Assembly (NCBI RefSeq): GCF_010682065.1
Contig: NZ_JAAGWG010000025.1
Location: 24,768 to 88,767, forward strand
Length of the DNA stretch: 64,000 bases
Source of the DNA: Blastococcus saxobsidens
GTDB lineage: Bacteria > Actinomycetota > Actinomycetes > Mycobacteriales > Geodermatophilaceae
Direction: 5' to 3'
Shown here piece by piece: positions 25,543 to 34,041 of this stretch. Within the stretch, counting starts at the first letter, position 1. The number at the start of each line of letters is the position of its first letter. The translations under genes and the position numbers were made by a program. The notes under the pieces were generated by a model, which saw only the letters and a list, made by a program, of their open reading frames with translations, was not told the origin of the DNA and ran no database searches.

Positions 25543-26897
25543 GACGTCCCTCCCGGGCGGTCCGGGTCCACGGTCACGGCGTCGGCCAGGCGCCCGGCAC
25601 CCGGCGTGACGTCGGCGTCGATGCCGAGCCCGAACAGGGCGCGGAGCGCACCGGCGTAGTCGGTGCCGTTCGGCGTCGCCGCCAGCTCCTTCACCCGCAC
25701 GGTGGGCTCGTGCAGCAGCTTGTCGACGACGCGGCGGACGGTGCGCGCGATCTCCCCGCGGGCCCGGGCGTCGAGGTCGGGGAGCCGGCCGGCCAGTCGC
25801 AGCAGCTCGGCGTCGACCACCTCGGCGGCCTGCGAGCGCAGGGCGGACACCGTCGGGCCGACCTCGGCGGCCCTGCGCTCGGCACGCAGCAGGGCGGTCT
25901 CGGCCTCGATCATGGCGCGGGCGGAGTCGATGTCGTCGGCGGCGACCGGGCTGGTGGCGGCCACGCCGTCGGCGGCGGCCCGCTCGCCCTGCAGCAGCGC
26001 CAGGTCGACGACGTGCACGCCGGGCAGTGCGGCCACACCGGGGTCGACGTCCCGGGGCAGGGCCAGGTCCACCACGACCAGCGGTCGGTTGCCGCGGCCG
26101 GTCATCGCGGCGGACACCGCGTCGGTCCCGACGACGAGGCCGGTGGCGCCGGTGCAGGTGAGCAGGAGGTCGGCGGCGGCCAGCTCCTCCGGCATGCGGT
26201 CCATCGGGGCGGGACGGCCGCCGACGGTCTCGGCGAGCCGCTGCGCCGAGACCTCGGTCCGGCTGCTGACGACGACGTCGGCGCCGCGGCGGGCCAGCGT
26301 GGTGGCCGCCAGCGCACCCATCGACCCGGCGCCGACGACCAGCACCGGACGGCCGACCAGGCTGCCGATGCGCGCCTCGGCGCGGTCCAGGGCGACCGAC
26401 ACCAGCGAGGCGCCGGCCTTGTCGATGCCGGTCTCGGAGTGCACCCGCTTGCCCACCCGCAGCGCCCGCTGGGCCACCGGGTGCAACGCGCGGCCGACGG
26501 TTCCCTCCTCGCGGGCCAGGGCGTAGGCCGCCCGCAGCTGCCCGAGCACCTGGGTCTCCCCGATCACCATGGAGTCCAGGCCGGCGGCCACCGTGAACAG
26601 GTGGGCCACGGCCTGGTCCTCGTAGTGCACGGTGACGTAGGGGGACAGCTCCTCGACGGTCGCGCCCGCCTGGCGGGCGAGCACCCGGCCGACGTCGGTG
26701 ACGCCGCCGTGGAAGCGGTCGACCTCGGCGAAGACCTCGATCCGGTTGCAGGTGGCCAGCACCAGCGCCTCGCTGACGTGGTCGCTCTCCACCAGCTCGT
26801 GCAGCGCCTTCACCCGGTCGTCGGGCGCGAGAGCGAACTGCTCGAGCAGCGCGACCGGAGCGGTCTGGTGGCTGACCCCCACCGCGAGCAGGCTCAC
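25539..26897 (-). CDS. hemA: Glutamyl-tRNA reductase
   Basis: HemA reduces glutamyl-tRNA(Glu) to glutamate-1-semialdehyde, the first step of C5-pathway haem synthesis. The 452-residue product starts [20 protein letters not shown], with the catalytic Cys in [15 protein letters not shown] near residue 48 and the NADPH domain [21 protein letters not shown] near residue 178. GTG at 26897 overlaps the rex stop (GTGA). The rex-hemA coupling matches the rex-hemACD operon of Streptomyces. Confidence 0.96.
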   Translation of the reverse strand: MSLLAVGVSHQTAPVALLEQFALAPDDRVKALHELVESDHVSEALVLATCNRIEVFAEVDRFHGGVTDVGRVLARQAGATVEELSPYVTVHYEDQAVAHLFTVAAGLDSMVIGETQVLGQLRAAYALAREEGTVGRALHPVAQRALRVGKRVHSETGIDKAGASLVSVALDRAEARIGSLVGRPVLVVGAGSMGALAATTLARRGADVVVSSRTEVSAQRLAETVGGRPAPMDRMPEELAAADLLLTCTGATGLVVGTDAVSAAMTGRGNRPLVVVDLALPRDVDPGVAALPGVHVVDLALLQGERAAADGVAATSPVAADDIDSARAMIEAETALLRAERRAAEVGPTVSALRSQAAEVVDAELLRLAGRLPDLDARARGEIARTVRRVVDKLLHEPTVRVKELAATPNGTDYAGALRALFGLGIDADVTPGAGRLADAVTVDPDRPGGTS

Positions 26898-27556
26898 GCC
26901 GTCACCTCCGCGGCGGGCACGGCGCGCTGCTGACCGAGGAACGCCAGCACCTGGAGCTCGACGGAGAGGTCGACCGGGCGCACGTCGACGCCCGCGGGCG
27001 CAGTGAGGGTCGCCGGCGCGAAGTTCAGGATGCTGCGCACCCCGGCCTCCACCAAGCGGTCGCAGACCTGCTGGGCGACGTCGGCGGGGGTCGCGATGAC
27101 CCCGATGGAGGCGTCGGTCGCGGTCACGGCCGTCTCCAGCTCCTCCATCGGCTGCACCGTGAGGCCGCCGATGGTGTGCCCGACCCGGGCCGGGGAGGCG
27201 TCGAAGAGGCCCACGAAGTGGAACCCGCGGCTGCCGAACCCGGCGTAGTCGGCCAGCGCCGTGCCCAGGTTGCCGATGCCCACGAGCACGCAGGGCCGGG
27301 ACCGCTCGGCGCCGAGCACCCGGGCGATCCGCTCCCGCAGGGCGCGGACGTCGTAGCCGACACCGCGCACGCCGCAGGAGCCCAGGTGCGAGAGGTCCTT
27401 GCGCAGGCCGGCGGGGTTCACGCCGGCGGCGGAGGCGAGCTCTCCGGAGGAGACCGTCGTCCGGCCGCCGTCGGCGAGGCCGGTGAGCACCCGGAGGTAC
27501 ACGGCCAGACGGGCGACGGTGGCCTCCGGGATGGTCCGGGGCCGTGGCTGGATCAC
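26894..27556 (-). CDS. rex: Redox-sensing transcriptional repressor Rex
   Basis: Rex is a dimeric repressor that binds DNA when NAD+ is high and lets go when NADH rises. The 220-residue product has a winged helix N-terminal domain (about 8-80, with [24 protein letters not shown]) and a Rossmann NAD(H) domain with [18 protein letters not shown] near residue 88. GTG at 27556 follows GGAG at 5-nt spacing; longer in-frame starts upstream read into unlikely sequence. It heads the hemA-hemC-hemD-hemB-hemL series and probably controls itself and the reductase-nuo block. Confidence 0.93.
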   Translation of the reverse strand: MIQPRPRTIPEATVARLAVYLRVLTGLADGGRTTVSSGELASAAGVNPAGLRKDLSHLGSCGVRGVGYDVRALRERIARVLGAERSRPCVLVGIGNLGTALADYAGFGSRGFHFVGLFDASPARVGHTIGGLTVQPMEELETAVTATDASIGVIATPADVAQQVCDRLVEAGVRSILNFAPATLTAPAGVDVRPVDLSVELQVLAFLGQQRAVPAAEVTA

Positions 27557-27664
27557 GGGCTCTCCACAGCGGTCGCACCCGGGAGGCCCGGCGGGCGCCG
27601 GGGGCGGGAATGCGACATCGGGACGCGAGCGGCAGGATGCGCTCGCCCTGGCCACGGTAGCCGC

Positions 27665-27684
27665 TTGTGAACGCAGGAACAAAG
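27665..27684. promoter_or_regulatory. Possible Rex half-site upstream of rex
   Basis: TTGTGAACGCAGGAACAAAG has one perfect Rex half (TTGTGAAC), while the second half is degenerate. It lies about 110 bp before the rex start, where autoregulation would be expected. It is weak evidence on its own. Confidence 0.3.
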
Positions 27685-27731
27685 TCGCCGAGCAGGCGAC
27701 GGGCCGCTGACCAGGCCGGATCCCCCCGGCT

Positions 27732-27745
27732 GTGGTGGAGACCAC
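27732..27745. repeat. Short inverted repeat GTGGT-N4-ACCAC upstream of rex
   Basis: GTGGT (27732-27736) and ACCAC (27741-27745) flank GGAG. It lies in the 281-bp region between the glutaredoxin gene and rex. It may be part of the rex promoter region or chance. Confidence 0.25.
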
Positions 27746-27784
27746 CGTAACCGCAGGTCAGGAGCCACCCGGACGGGGCAGCGC

Positions 27785-27835
27785 GACCCCCTGCCCCCCA
27801 CCACCCGCACGCTCGCGGCGGGGCCCTGCAGGGGG
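27785..27835 (+). repeat. Dispersed intergenic repeat, copy B (between rex and glutaredoxin gene)
   Basis: Contains the family blocks GACCCCCTGCCCCCCACCAC, CGCACGCTCGCGGCGGGG and CCCTGCAGGGGG. Its right end lies 2 bp from the stop codon of the glutaredoxin gene, so the hairpin could serve that gene as terminator. Confidence 0.75.
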
Positions 27836-27837
27836 CC

Positions 27838-28080
27838 TCAGAGCCCGAGGTCCCGTCGCAGCCGGGGCACGTCGAGGGTGAAGTAGGAGTGCTCCCGGCC
27901 GTCGAGGAGCAGGACCGGCACCCGGTCGCCGTACTCGGCCTGCAGCTCCGGGTCGGCGTCGACGTCGACGTCGTGGACCTGCAGCCCGGCCTCGGCCGCG
28001 ATCGGGACGAGCTGCTCTGCCGCGGTCAGGCAGAGGTGGCAGCCGGCCCGGCCCAGCAGCTGCAGGCGCGGCTCAGCCAC
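27838..28080 (-). CDS. Glutaredoxin family protein
   Basis: An 80-residue thioredoxin-fold protein starting at GTG 28080 (MAEPRLQLLGRAGCHLC). The GCHLC at residues 13-17 is a CxxC active site. VPVLLLDGREHSYFTLDVPRL holds the cis-Pro region. It corresponds in position to Rv0508 next to hemA in M. tuberculosis. The partner and target are unknown. It overlaps the end of the acyl-CoA ligase gene by 8 bp. Confidence 0.85.
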   Translation of the reverse strand: MAEPRLQLLGRAGCHLCLTAAEQLVPIAAEAGLQVHDVDVDADPELQAEYGDRVPVLLLDGREHSYFTLDVPRLRRDLGL

Positions 28081-29674
28081 CGGCGCCGTCCCCGACGGCA
28101 CTCCCCGCTGCCACGGCACCCGCCGGGGCGACGCCGTCCGGCGCCTCGGTGAGGCCCAGCTCCCGCAGCCGTGCCCGGCTGACCTTGCCGGTCAGCGAGT
28201 GCGGCAGCGAGCCGAGGAAGTGCACCGACGTCGGCACCTTGTAGCGGGCCAGCGACTGCCCCGCGTGCGCCTGCAGGTCCTCGACGGTGAGCTGCTCCCC
28301 GGGGGCGACCACCACGACCGCCCGGACCGCGGCGCCGGTACGTGCATCCGGCACGCCGATCACCGCGCTCTCCACGACGGCCGGGTGCTGGTCCAGCACC
28401 CGCTCCACCTCCGCGGGGTAGACGTTGAACCCGCTGACCAGGATGAGGTCGCTGCGACGGTCGACCAGGTGCAGGTCGCCGTCGGCGTCCCGGTAGGCGA
28501 GGTCCCCGGTGCCCAGCCAGCCGTCGGCGTCCGGCCCGTCGGCGCCGTCGGGCCAGTAGCCGGCGAACAGGTTGGGGCCGCGCACCCAGATCTCGCCCGG
28601 CCCCTCGCCGTCGGAGGAGTCGTCGTCGGCGCCGTCGCCGTCCTCGGGTGCGTCCACGGTGCTCGCGCCGACCGAGGCGGTGTCGCGCAGCGCCAGCTCC
28701 AGCCCGGGCACCGGTCCGCCGATGCAGGCGGGCTTCGCCCGGCCGGTGGCCAGCGTGCTGGCGACGACGGGCGCGGCCTCGGTGAGCCCGTAGCCCTCCC
28801 AGACGGTCACCGCGGCGCGGTCGCGCATCGCCGCCCACACGTCCCGGGGCAGCGGCGCGGCACCGGCGGAGGCGACCCGCACGGCGGCGAAGCCGCGCCG
28901 CAGCTCCGCGTCGCTCCCGGCGGCGTCGGCCGCGGCCAGCCAGGCCTGGTACATCGGCGGGGCGCCGGGAACGGCGGTGACGTGCTCCTCGGCCATGACG
29001 GCCAGCGACGTCCGGGGGTCGAAGCTCTCCAGGAGGACGGCGCAGGCGCCGGTGGCGGCCACCAGGCCGAAGCCGGCGTTGAGGCCGTAGACGTGGAACA
29101 GCGGCAGCACGAGCAGCACGCGGTCGTCCGACCGCACCGGTGGCCGGTCCATCGCCAGGCACTGCTCCTGGTTGGCCCGCAGGGCACCGGAGGTGAGCAT
29201 CGCGCCGCGCGGCCGGCCGGTGGTTCCGCTGGTGTAGCAGAGGAAGGCGAGCGCGTCCGGGTCGTCGGCCACGCCCGCGGCCGGGCCGTCCGCCTCGGGC
29301 GGCCCCGGGCAGACCGGCACCCCGGCCAGCGAGTCGCGCTCCCCCGGCGCCACCAGCAGCGACGCGGCCGAATCGGTCAGCACGTGCTCGAGCTCGGGAT
29401 CGGTGTAGGCGGTGTTCACCGGCACCACGACCAGCCCGGCACGCAGGGCGCCCACGACCGCGCGCAGCCAGTCCAGGCCGTTGGGCAGCTGCACCGCGAC
29501 CCGGTCGCCGGCCTCCAGACCGCGCCCGGCGTAACCGGCCGCCACCCGGTCGGCGGCCGCGTCCAGCTCGGCCCAGGTCAGCCGCCGCTCCCCGGCCACC
29601 ACGGCCGGCGCGTCGGGGTCACGCTGCGCCGCGGCGCGGACCAGCGCGGCCAGCGAGCTGCCTGCCTCGGACAC
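28073..29674 (-). CDS. AMP-binding acyl-CoA synthetase
   Basis: A 533-residue member of the ANL superfamily, probably a long- or medium-chain fatty acid CoA ligase. Motifs: FLCYTSGTTGRPRGAMLTSG near residue 155, VWEGYGLTEAAPVVAS near residue 293, GWLGTGDLAYRDADGDLHLV near residue 390 and the C-terminal catalytic Lys in HSLTGKVSRARLREL. An unusual acidic insertion (PEDGDGADDDSSDGEG) lies near residue 345 just before GEIWVRGPN. GTG at 29674 has an AGGAG site at 7 nt. The true substrate cannot be told. Confidence 0.85.
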   Translation of the reverse strand: MSEAGSSLAALVRAAAQRDPDAPAVVAGERRLTWAELDAAADRVAAGYAGRGLEAGDRVAVQLPNGLDWLRAVVGALRAGLVVVPVNTAYTDPELEHVLTDSAASLLVAPGERDSLAGVPVCPGPPEADGPAAGVADDPDALAFLCYTSGTTGRPRGAMLTSGALRANQEQCLAMDRPPVRSDDRVLLVLPLFHVYGLNAGFGLVAATGACAVLLESFDPRTSLAVMAEEHVTAVPGAPPMYQAWLAAADAAGSDAELRRGFAAVRVASAGAAPLPRDVWAAMRDRAAVTVWEGYGLTEAAPVVASTLATGRAKPACIGGPVPGLELALRDTASVGASTVDAPEDGDGADDDSSDGEGPGEIWVRGPNLFAGYWPDGADGPDADGWLGTGDLAYRDADGDLHLVDRRSDLILVSGFNVYPAEVERVLDQHPAVVESAVIGVPDARTGAAVRAVVVVAPGEQLTVEDLQAHAGQSLARYKVPTSVHFLGSLPHSLTGKVSRARLRELGLTEAPDGVAPAGAVAAGSAVGDGAGG

Positions 29675-29867
29675 TGCGATCTCCTGTCGTCGGTGCGGCG
29701 TCACCCGGTGCACGCCTGTACGACGCACAATCCGGGCCTGACGTGGACGAGCTGGGGCGATGTTGTCACCATGGGGCCAGCGCCGCAGCCCACGCGCGCC
29801 GTCCTGGCGTGCGTGGCGCACGATCCGGTCCAGGCACAGCGGGCCGACGAGGAGGTCGATCGCCCGC

Positions 29868-30653
29868 ATGCCCCATCCCCTCGACGCCGGACGGCCCACG
29901 GGGCCCCCGGCTCCGCCCCGGGCCCGTCCCACGCCGTTCCCGCGCACGAGCGCCGAGGCTCTCCCTCCCAACGAGCCGACCGCCGACGAGGTGACGGCCG
30001 ACGCGGAGAACGCCGACGGCGCCGCCGCGGAGCTGCCCGCCGAGGTGGCCGAGGAGCTGGCCGTCGCCGAGGAGTTCGCCGCGGCGGAGGCGACCACCAC
30101 CACCGACGGCGTCGACGTCTGGGAGCTGGTCCGCCAGGCGCAGGCGGGGGACGCCGAGGCCTTCGGGCGGCTCTACGACCACTACGTCTCGCTCGTCCAC
30201 CGGTACGTCTACCACCGCGTGGGCGACCGGGCGACGGCCGAGGACGTCACCAGCGAGACGTTCGTGCGGGCGCTGCGCCGGATCGACTCGCTGTCCTTCC
30301 AGGGCCGCGACGTGGGCGCCTGGCTGGTGACGATCGCCCGCAACATCATCCGCGACCAGGTGAAGAGCAGCCGGTTCCGGCTGGAGATCAGCACGGCGGA
30401 CATGCGCGACGCCGACCGGGTCACCGAAGGACCCGAGGACGCGGTCCTCCAGCACCTCACCAACCAGCAACTGCTGGCGTGCGTGCAACAGCTGGGGAGC
30501 GAGCAACAGGAGTGCATCGTGCTGCGCTTCCTGCACGGCCTCTCCGTCTCCGAGACTGCCGAGATCATGGGCAAGAAGGACGGCGCCATCAAGGCGCTCC
30601 AGCACCGGGCGGTCCGGCGGCTGGCGGGGCTGCTGCCCGAGGGTCTGCGATGA
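29868..30653 (+). CDS. bldN: Sigma factor BldN (ECF-type developmental sigma factor)
   Basis: A 261-residue sigma-70 family protein. Region 2 runs from about residue 85 (VWELVRQAQAGDAEAFGRLY) through AEDVTSETFVRALRRI and GRDVGAWLVTIARNIIRDQV, and region 4 contains QLGSEQQECIVLRFLHGLSV and KKDGAIKALQHRAVRRLAGL. These and the KSSRFRLEISTADM linker are characteristic of BldN, the aerial-growth sigma factor of Streptomyces. An 80-residue Pro/Ala/Glu-rich N-terminal extension recalls the pro-sequence of S. coelicolor BldN. ATG at 29868 is the best start (GGAGG 12 nt upstream). The next gene encodes an RsbN-like protein, as in Streptomyces. Confidence 0.88.
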   Translation: MPHPLDAGRPTGPPAPPRARPTPFPRTSAEALPPNEPTADEVTADAENADGAAAELPAEVAEELAVAEEFAAAEATTTTDGVDVWELVRQAQAGDAEAFGRLYDHYVSLVHRYVYHRVGDRATAEDVTSETFVRALRRIDSLSFQGRDVGAWLVTIARNIIRDQVKSSRFRLEISTADMRDADRVTEGPEDAVLQHLTNQQLLACVQQLGSEQQECIVLRFLHGLSVSETAEIMGKKDGAIKALQHRAVRRLAGLLPEGLR

Positions 30654-30675
30654 GCCACCGGCGCACGGGCGGATG

Positions 30676-30704
30676 CGTAACCGCCGGGCCCGGTGCGTCG
30701 TTGG
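30676..30704 (+). promoter_or_regulatory. Candidate BldN-dependent promoter of the rsbN-like gene
   Basis: CGTAAC (30676-30681) and CGTTGG (30699-30704) are spaced by 17 nt between the bldN stop and the rsbN-like start. This closely matches the BldN promoter consensus recalled from Streptomyces venezuelae (CGTAAC ... CGTTGA, about 16 nt). It would make the anti-sigma gene a target of its own sigma factor. Confidence 0.6.
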
Positions 30705-30768
30705 TCCTCCTGCAGCGGTCCCCCGGCAGGGGCGGGACCGGATCGGGCACGAGGACGGGAGGCCGCAC

Positions 30769-31932
30769 GTGATCCGCTCCGACGACGGCGCACTCCCCTC
30801 CGGCGCCACCGGCGTCCGTGATCCCGAGACTGCGGTCGTCGCGCGCCTGCAGGCCCTCGCCACCCGGCTCGACGACGAGCCGGACCCCCAGTACCGCGCC
30901 CGCGCCCGCGCCCGGCTGGTCGCCATGGCCGCCGTCCGCACGCCGGAGCCGGCCCCCCGCTCGCTCGCCGCACGGCTGCTGGCCGCCCGCGCCGACGACC
31001 GACCGCCGTCCCGCTGGCGGGGCCGGCTCACCGCCGGCCTGGCCGGCGCCGCCGTCGGCGTGACCGGCCTGGCCGCACTGATCGCCGTGGCCGCCGGCGC
31101 GCAGCCGGGCGACCCGCTCTACGACCTCAAGCGCGGCACCGAGCAGACCCAGCTCGCCCTCGCCGGGGACAGCCGCGGGCAGACCCTGCTCGAGCTGGCC
31201 AGCACGCGGCTCGACGAGCTGCGCAGCGTGGCCGGCGACGCCGAGCTGGTACGCCAGACCCTGCAGACCATGGACCAGCACACCGTCGAGGGCGCGGCGC
31301 TGCTCACCGCCCGGGCCGTCGCCGACCGGGACACCGCCACCCTCGGCGACCTCGCCGACTGGTCGGGCCGGCAGTCCTCCGCGCTGGCGTCGCTCCGGAG
31401 CCGGCTGCCCGCTCCGGCCGAGCCGGCGTACCTGGAGTCCACCGACCTGCTCGAGGCGCTCACCACCCGGACCGCGGGCCTCTCGCTCGCCCTGGACTGC
31501 GCGTCCGGCCCGGCCACCGTCGGGACGGACGCCCTCGGTCCCGTGCCGGGCCTCTGCCTCACCGAGCCCGCTCCCCCGGCTCCGCAGGCGCCGGCCCCCG
31601 GCCAGGGCCAGACCCCGGGCGCCCCGGCTCCGGGCACCCCGTCCGACGTCGCCGCCACCCCGACGCCCGCGCCGCCCGCGCCGCCCGCGGCGGTCCCCGG
31701 CACCGGCACCGGCCCGGGCGCGGTCCCGCCGGCCCCGGTCCCGACCGGCAATCCCGGCACCCCGAAGCCGCCCTCGGTCGGCGGCCTCCTGCCGACGCCG
31801 TCCCCGCTGCCGATCCCCGGCACCACCGGCACGGTGCCGACCCGGCCCGCCACGCCGCCGGTGCTGGACGTCCCGCTGGAGGGGCCGATCCGCATCTGCC
31901 TGCCGCCGCTGGCCACCATCGGGAACTGCTGA
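30769..31932 (+). CDS. rsbN: DUF5667 membrane protein, RsbN-like anti-sigma factor
   Basis: GTG at 30769 follows GGGAGG and opens a 387-residue protein. The cytoplasmic N-terminal part (about 1-80) holds the anti-sigma-like helix PDPQYRARARARLVAMAAV. One transmembrane helix lies at about 85-107 (LTAGLAGAAVGVTGLAALIA). The outer DUF5667 domain (GDPLYDLKRGTEQTQLALAG onward) follows, then a Pro/Ala/Gly-rich tail of more than 100 residues. In Streptomyces the gene right after bldN encodes RsbN, the anti-sigma factor of BldN, with this architecture. Function is inferred from synteny and layout. Confidence 0.8.
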   Translation: MIRSDDGALPSGATGVRDPETAVVARLQALATRLDDEPDPQYRARARARLVAMAAVRTPEPAPRSLAARLLAARADDRPPSRWRGRLTAGLAGAAVGVTGLAALIAVAAGAQPGDPLYDLKRGTEQTQLALAGDSRGQTLLELASTRLDELRSVAGDAELVRQTLQTMDQHTVEGAALLTARAVADRDTATLGDLADWSGRQSSALASLRSRLPAPAEPAYLESTDLLEALTTRTAGLSLALDCASGPATVGTDALGPVPGLCLTEPAPPAPQAPAPGQGQTPGAPAPGTPSDVAATPTPAPPAPPAAVPGTGTGPGAVPPAPVPTGNPGTPKPPSVGGLLPTPSPLPIPGTTGTVPTRPATPPVLDVPLEGPIRICLPPLATIGNC

Positions 31933-32022
31933 CCACCACCTGAGCCGGCCCGCGACCACCGGCTAGGGTCGCAGACGCCGGTGCCGGACGCCATGAGCTG
32001 GCTCGAGTGCAGGGAGGTCGCT

Positions 32023-32937
32023 GTGCCGCGACTGTCGGTCCGCGGGCGCCGGGTCGGTCGCCCCGTCGTGGAGGCGGACGAGACCACCCGCGCACACGTC
32101 GCCGGAGCCGCCTCAGCCGCCGCCGCCGAGGTCGCCGCCCCGCCCGTGGTCCAGCCCGACCTCACCGGGGCCGCGTTCTTCGACGTGGACAACACGATGA
32201 TGATGGGCGCCTCGCTGTTCTGGTTCGCCCGTGGGCTGGCGGCGCGGAAGTACTTCTCCAGCCGCGACCTGTACCGCTTCATCTGGCAGCAGGCCAAGTT
32301 CCGGATCGCCGGCAACGAGAGCGCCGACGACATGCACACCATCCGGGAGAACGCGCTGGCCTTCGTGGCCGGGCGCGAGGTCTCCGAGATCAGCCAGGCC
32401 GGCGAGGAGATCTACGACGAGCTCATGGCCGACCGGATCTGGTCGGGCACCCGCGTGCTCGCGCAGAAGCACCTCGACGCGGGCCAGCGGGTGTGGCTGG
32501 TGACCGCCACGCCGGTGGAGCTGGCGTCGATCATCGCCCAGCGCCTGGGTCTGACCGGCGCCCTGGGCACCGTGGCCGAGGTCGTGGACGGCCGGTACAC
32601 CGGCCGGCTGGTCGGGGAGATGATGCACGGGCCGGCGAAGGCCGAGGCCGTGCTGGCCCTGGCCGAGCGGGAGGGGCTGGACCTGTCCCGGTGCACCGCC
32701 TACAGCGACTCGGCCAACGACCTGCCCATGCTCTCGCTGTGCGGCACGGCCGTCGCGGTCAACCCGGACACGGAGCTGCGGGCCGCCGCCAAGGCGCGCG
32801 GGTGGACCATCCGCGACTTCCGCACCGGCCGCAAGGCCGCCAAGATCGGCGTCCCCACCGTGGCTGCCGCCGCGCTGTCCGGCGGGCTGGTCGGCGGGGC
32901 ACTGGCGCTGCGCCGGAGGAACAAGCTCCCCTGGTGA
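32023..32937 (+). CDS. HAD-IB family phosphatase (SerB1-like)
   Basis: A 304-residue haloacid-dehalogenase phosphatase starting at GTG 32023 behind GGGAGG. HAD motif I is [13 protein letters not shown] near residue 49 (two catalytic Asp), motif II is [13 protein letters not shown] near residue 160, and motifs III/IV are [13 protein letters not shown] and [15 protein letters not shown] near residue 225. The C-terminus has a hydrophobic segment [17 protein letters not shown] and a basic end. It corresponds to Rv0505c (annotated serB1). In this subfamily, true phosphoserine phosphatase activity is uncertain; a phospholipid-related substrate is also possible. Confidence 0.87.
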   Translation: MPRLSVRGRRVGRPVVEADETTRAHVAGAASAAAAEVAAPPVVQPDLTGAAFFDVDNTMMMGASLFWFARGLAARKYFSSRDLYRFIWQQAKFRIAGNESADDMHTIRENALAFVAGREVSEISQAGEEIYDELMADRIWSGTRVLAQKHLDAGQRVWLVTATPVELASIIAQRLGLTGALGTVAEVVDGRYTGRLVGEMMHGPAKAEAVLALAEREGLDLSRCTAYSDSANDLPMLSLCGTAVAVNPDTELRAAAKARGWTIRDFRTGRKAAKIGVPTVAAAALSGGLVGGALALRRRNKLPW

Positions 32938-33050
32938 GGCGAGCTGCTGGCTCCCTCGACGAGCCGCAGCATGTCGGGGTCCGGCACACCCGGGCCGTGC
33001 GCGGAGGACGGACTCGACCCGCACCGTCGTCGGTTGGACCGCGCCGTGGC

Positions 33051-33100
33051 ACGGCCCAGGAGACGGTGGACCGGGTCAACCCTCGCCGTCTCCGGGCCGT
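33051..33100. terminator. Bidirectional terminator hairpin
   Basis: ACGGCCCAGGAGACGG (33051-33066) pairs with CCGTCTCCGGGCCGT (33086-33100), a 15-bp stem with one bulged base and a 19-nt loop. It stands between the convergent phosphatase (+) and acyltransferase (-) genes. There is no T-run, as is usual for actinobacteria. Confidence 0.7.
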
Positions 33101-33132
33101 CGACCGACCCCCAGGGGCCCAGGGTGCCCCGA

Positions 33133-34041
33133 TCAGCCGAAGACGGACTTCCGGCGGAGCAGCAGCTGGTACAGCGAGTGCTGGATGGTCTCCCGCACCT
33201 GGTCGGTCAGGTTGAACACCAGCATCGGGTCCTCCGCCGCGGCCGGCCCGTAGGACGCGGTCTCGATCGGCTCACCGAAGGCGATCAGCCACTTGGACGG
33301 CAGCGGCACCAGTCCCAGCGGTCCGAGCAGCGGGAACGTGGGGGTCACCGGGAAGTAGGGCACGCCGAGCAGCCGGGCCGCCGCCTTGGCGTTCCCGATC
33401 ATCGGGTAGATCTCCTCGGCACCGACGATCGCGCACGGGATGATCGGCGCGCCGGTGCGCAGCGCCGCCGAGACGAACCCTCCCCGGCCGAACCGCTGCA
33501 GGGTGTAGCGCTCGCGGAAGGGCTTGCCGATCCCCTTGAACCCTTCGGGGAAGACCCCGACGAGCTCCCCCTCGGTGAGCAGCCGCTCGGCGTCCTCGTT
33601 GCAGGCCAGGGTGGCGCCCAGCTTGCGGGCCATGGCACCGACCACCGGGATCTCGAAGACCAGGTCGGCGCCGAGCAGCCGGAACCGCCGGGAGGCCGGG
33701 TGCTCGTCGTGCAGCGCCACCGTCGTCATGAGCGCGTCGATGGGCAGCGTGCCCGAGTGGTTCGCCACGACCAGCGCGCCGCTGTCGGCGGGCACGTTCT
33801 CCAGGCCGAAGGTCTCCACCCGGAACCACTTCTGGAAGAAGGGCCGCAGCACCGGCAGCAGCACGTGGTCGGCGAGGTCGGGGTCGAAGCCGAACTCGTC
33901 GGTGTCGTACTCGCCGGTGAGCCGGCGTTCCAGGAACTGCAGCCCACCGGCGAGCTGCTCCTCCCACCCGGGTGGGCTGGGCACCGGGACGAAGGGCTCG
34001 TCGTCGTCCGGCCGCAGCTGGATCACTCGTGCCTCAGGCAT
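33133..34041 (-). CDS. Lysophospholipid acyltransferase family protein
   Basis: A 302-residue protein of the LPLAT/MGAT-like acyltransferases, which transfer acyl chains to glycerol lipids at the inner membrane face. The catalytic-block equivalent is VVANHSGTLPIDALM near residue 92; LLTEGELVGVFPEGFKGIGK near residue 155 is the second conserved block. It corresponds to Rv0502. It starts 8 bp inside the end of the epimerase gene, so both belong to the leftward bS22-epimerase-acyltransferase unit. The acceptor is unknown. Confidence 0.87.
   Translation of the reverse strand: MPEARVIQLRPDDDEPFVPVPSPPGWEEQLAGGLQFLERRLTGEYDTDEFGFDPDLADHVLLPVLRPFFQKWFRVETFGLENVPADSGALVVANHSGTLPIDALMTTVALHDEHPASRRFRLLGADLVFEIPVVGAMARKLGATLACNEDAERLLTEGELVGVFPEGFKGIGKPFRERYTLQRFGRGGFVSAALRTGAPIIPCAIVGAEEIYPMIGNAKAAARLLGVPYFPVTPTFPLLGPLGLVPLPSKWLIAFGEPIETASYGPAAAEDPMLVFNLTDQVRETIQHSLYQLLLRRKSVFG

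Noticed and set aside
27557..27837. Small ORFs in the 281-bp gap upstream of rex
   Set aside because: Frames here are short, cross repeat copy B and lack ribosome-binding sites; the region fits a promoter region with a repeat.
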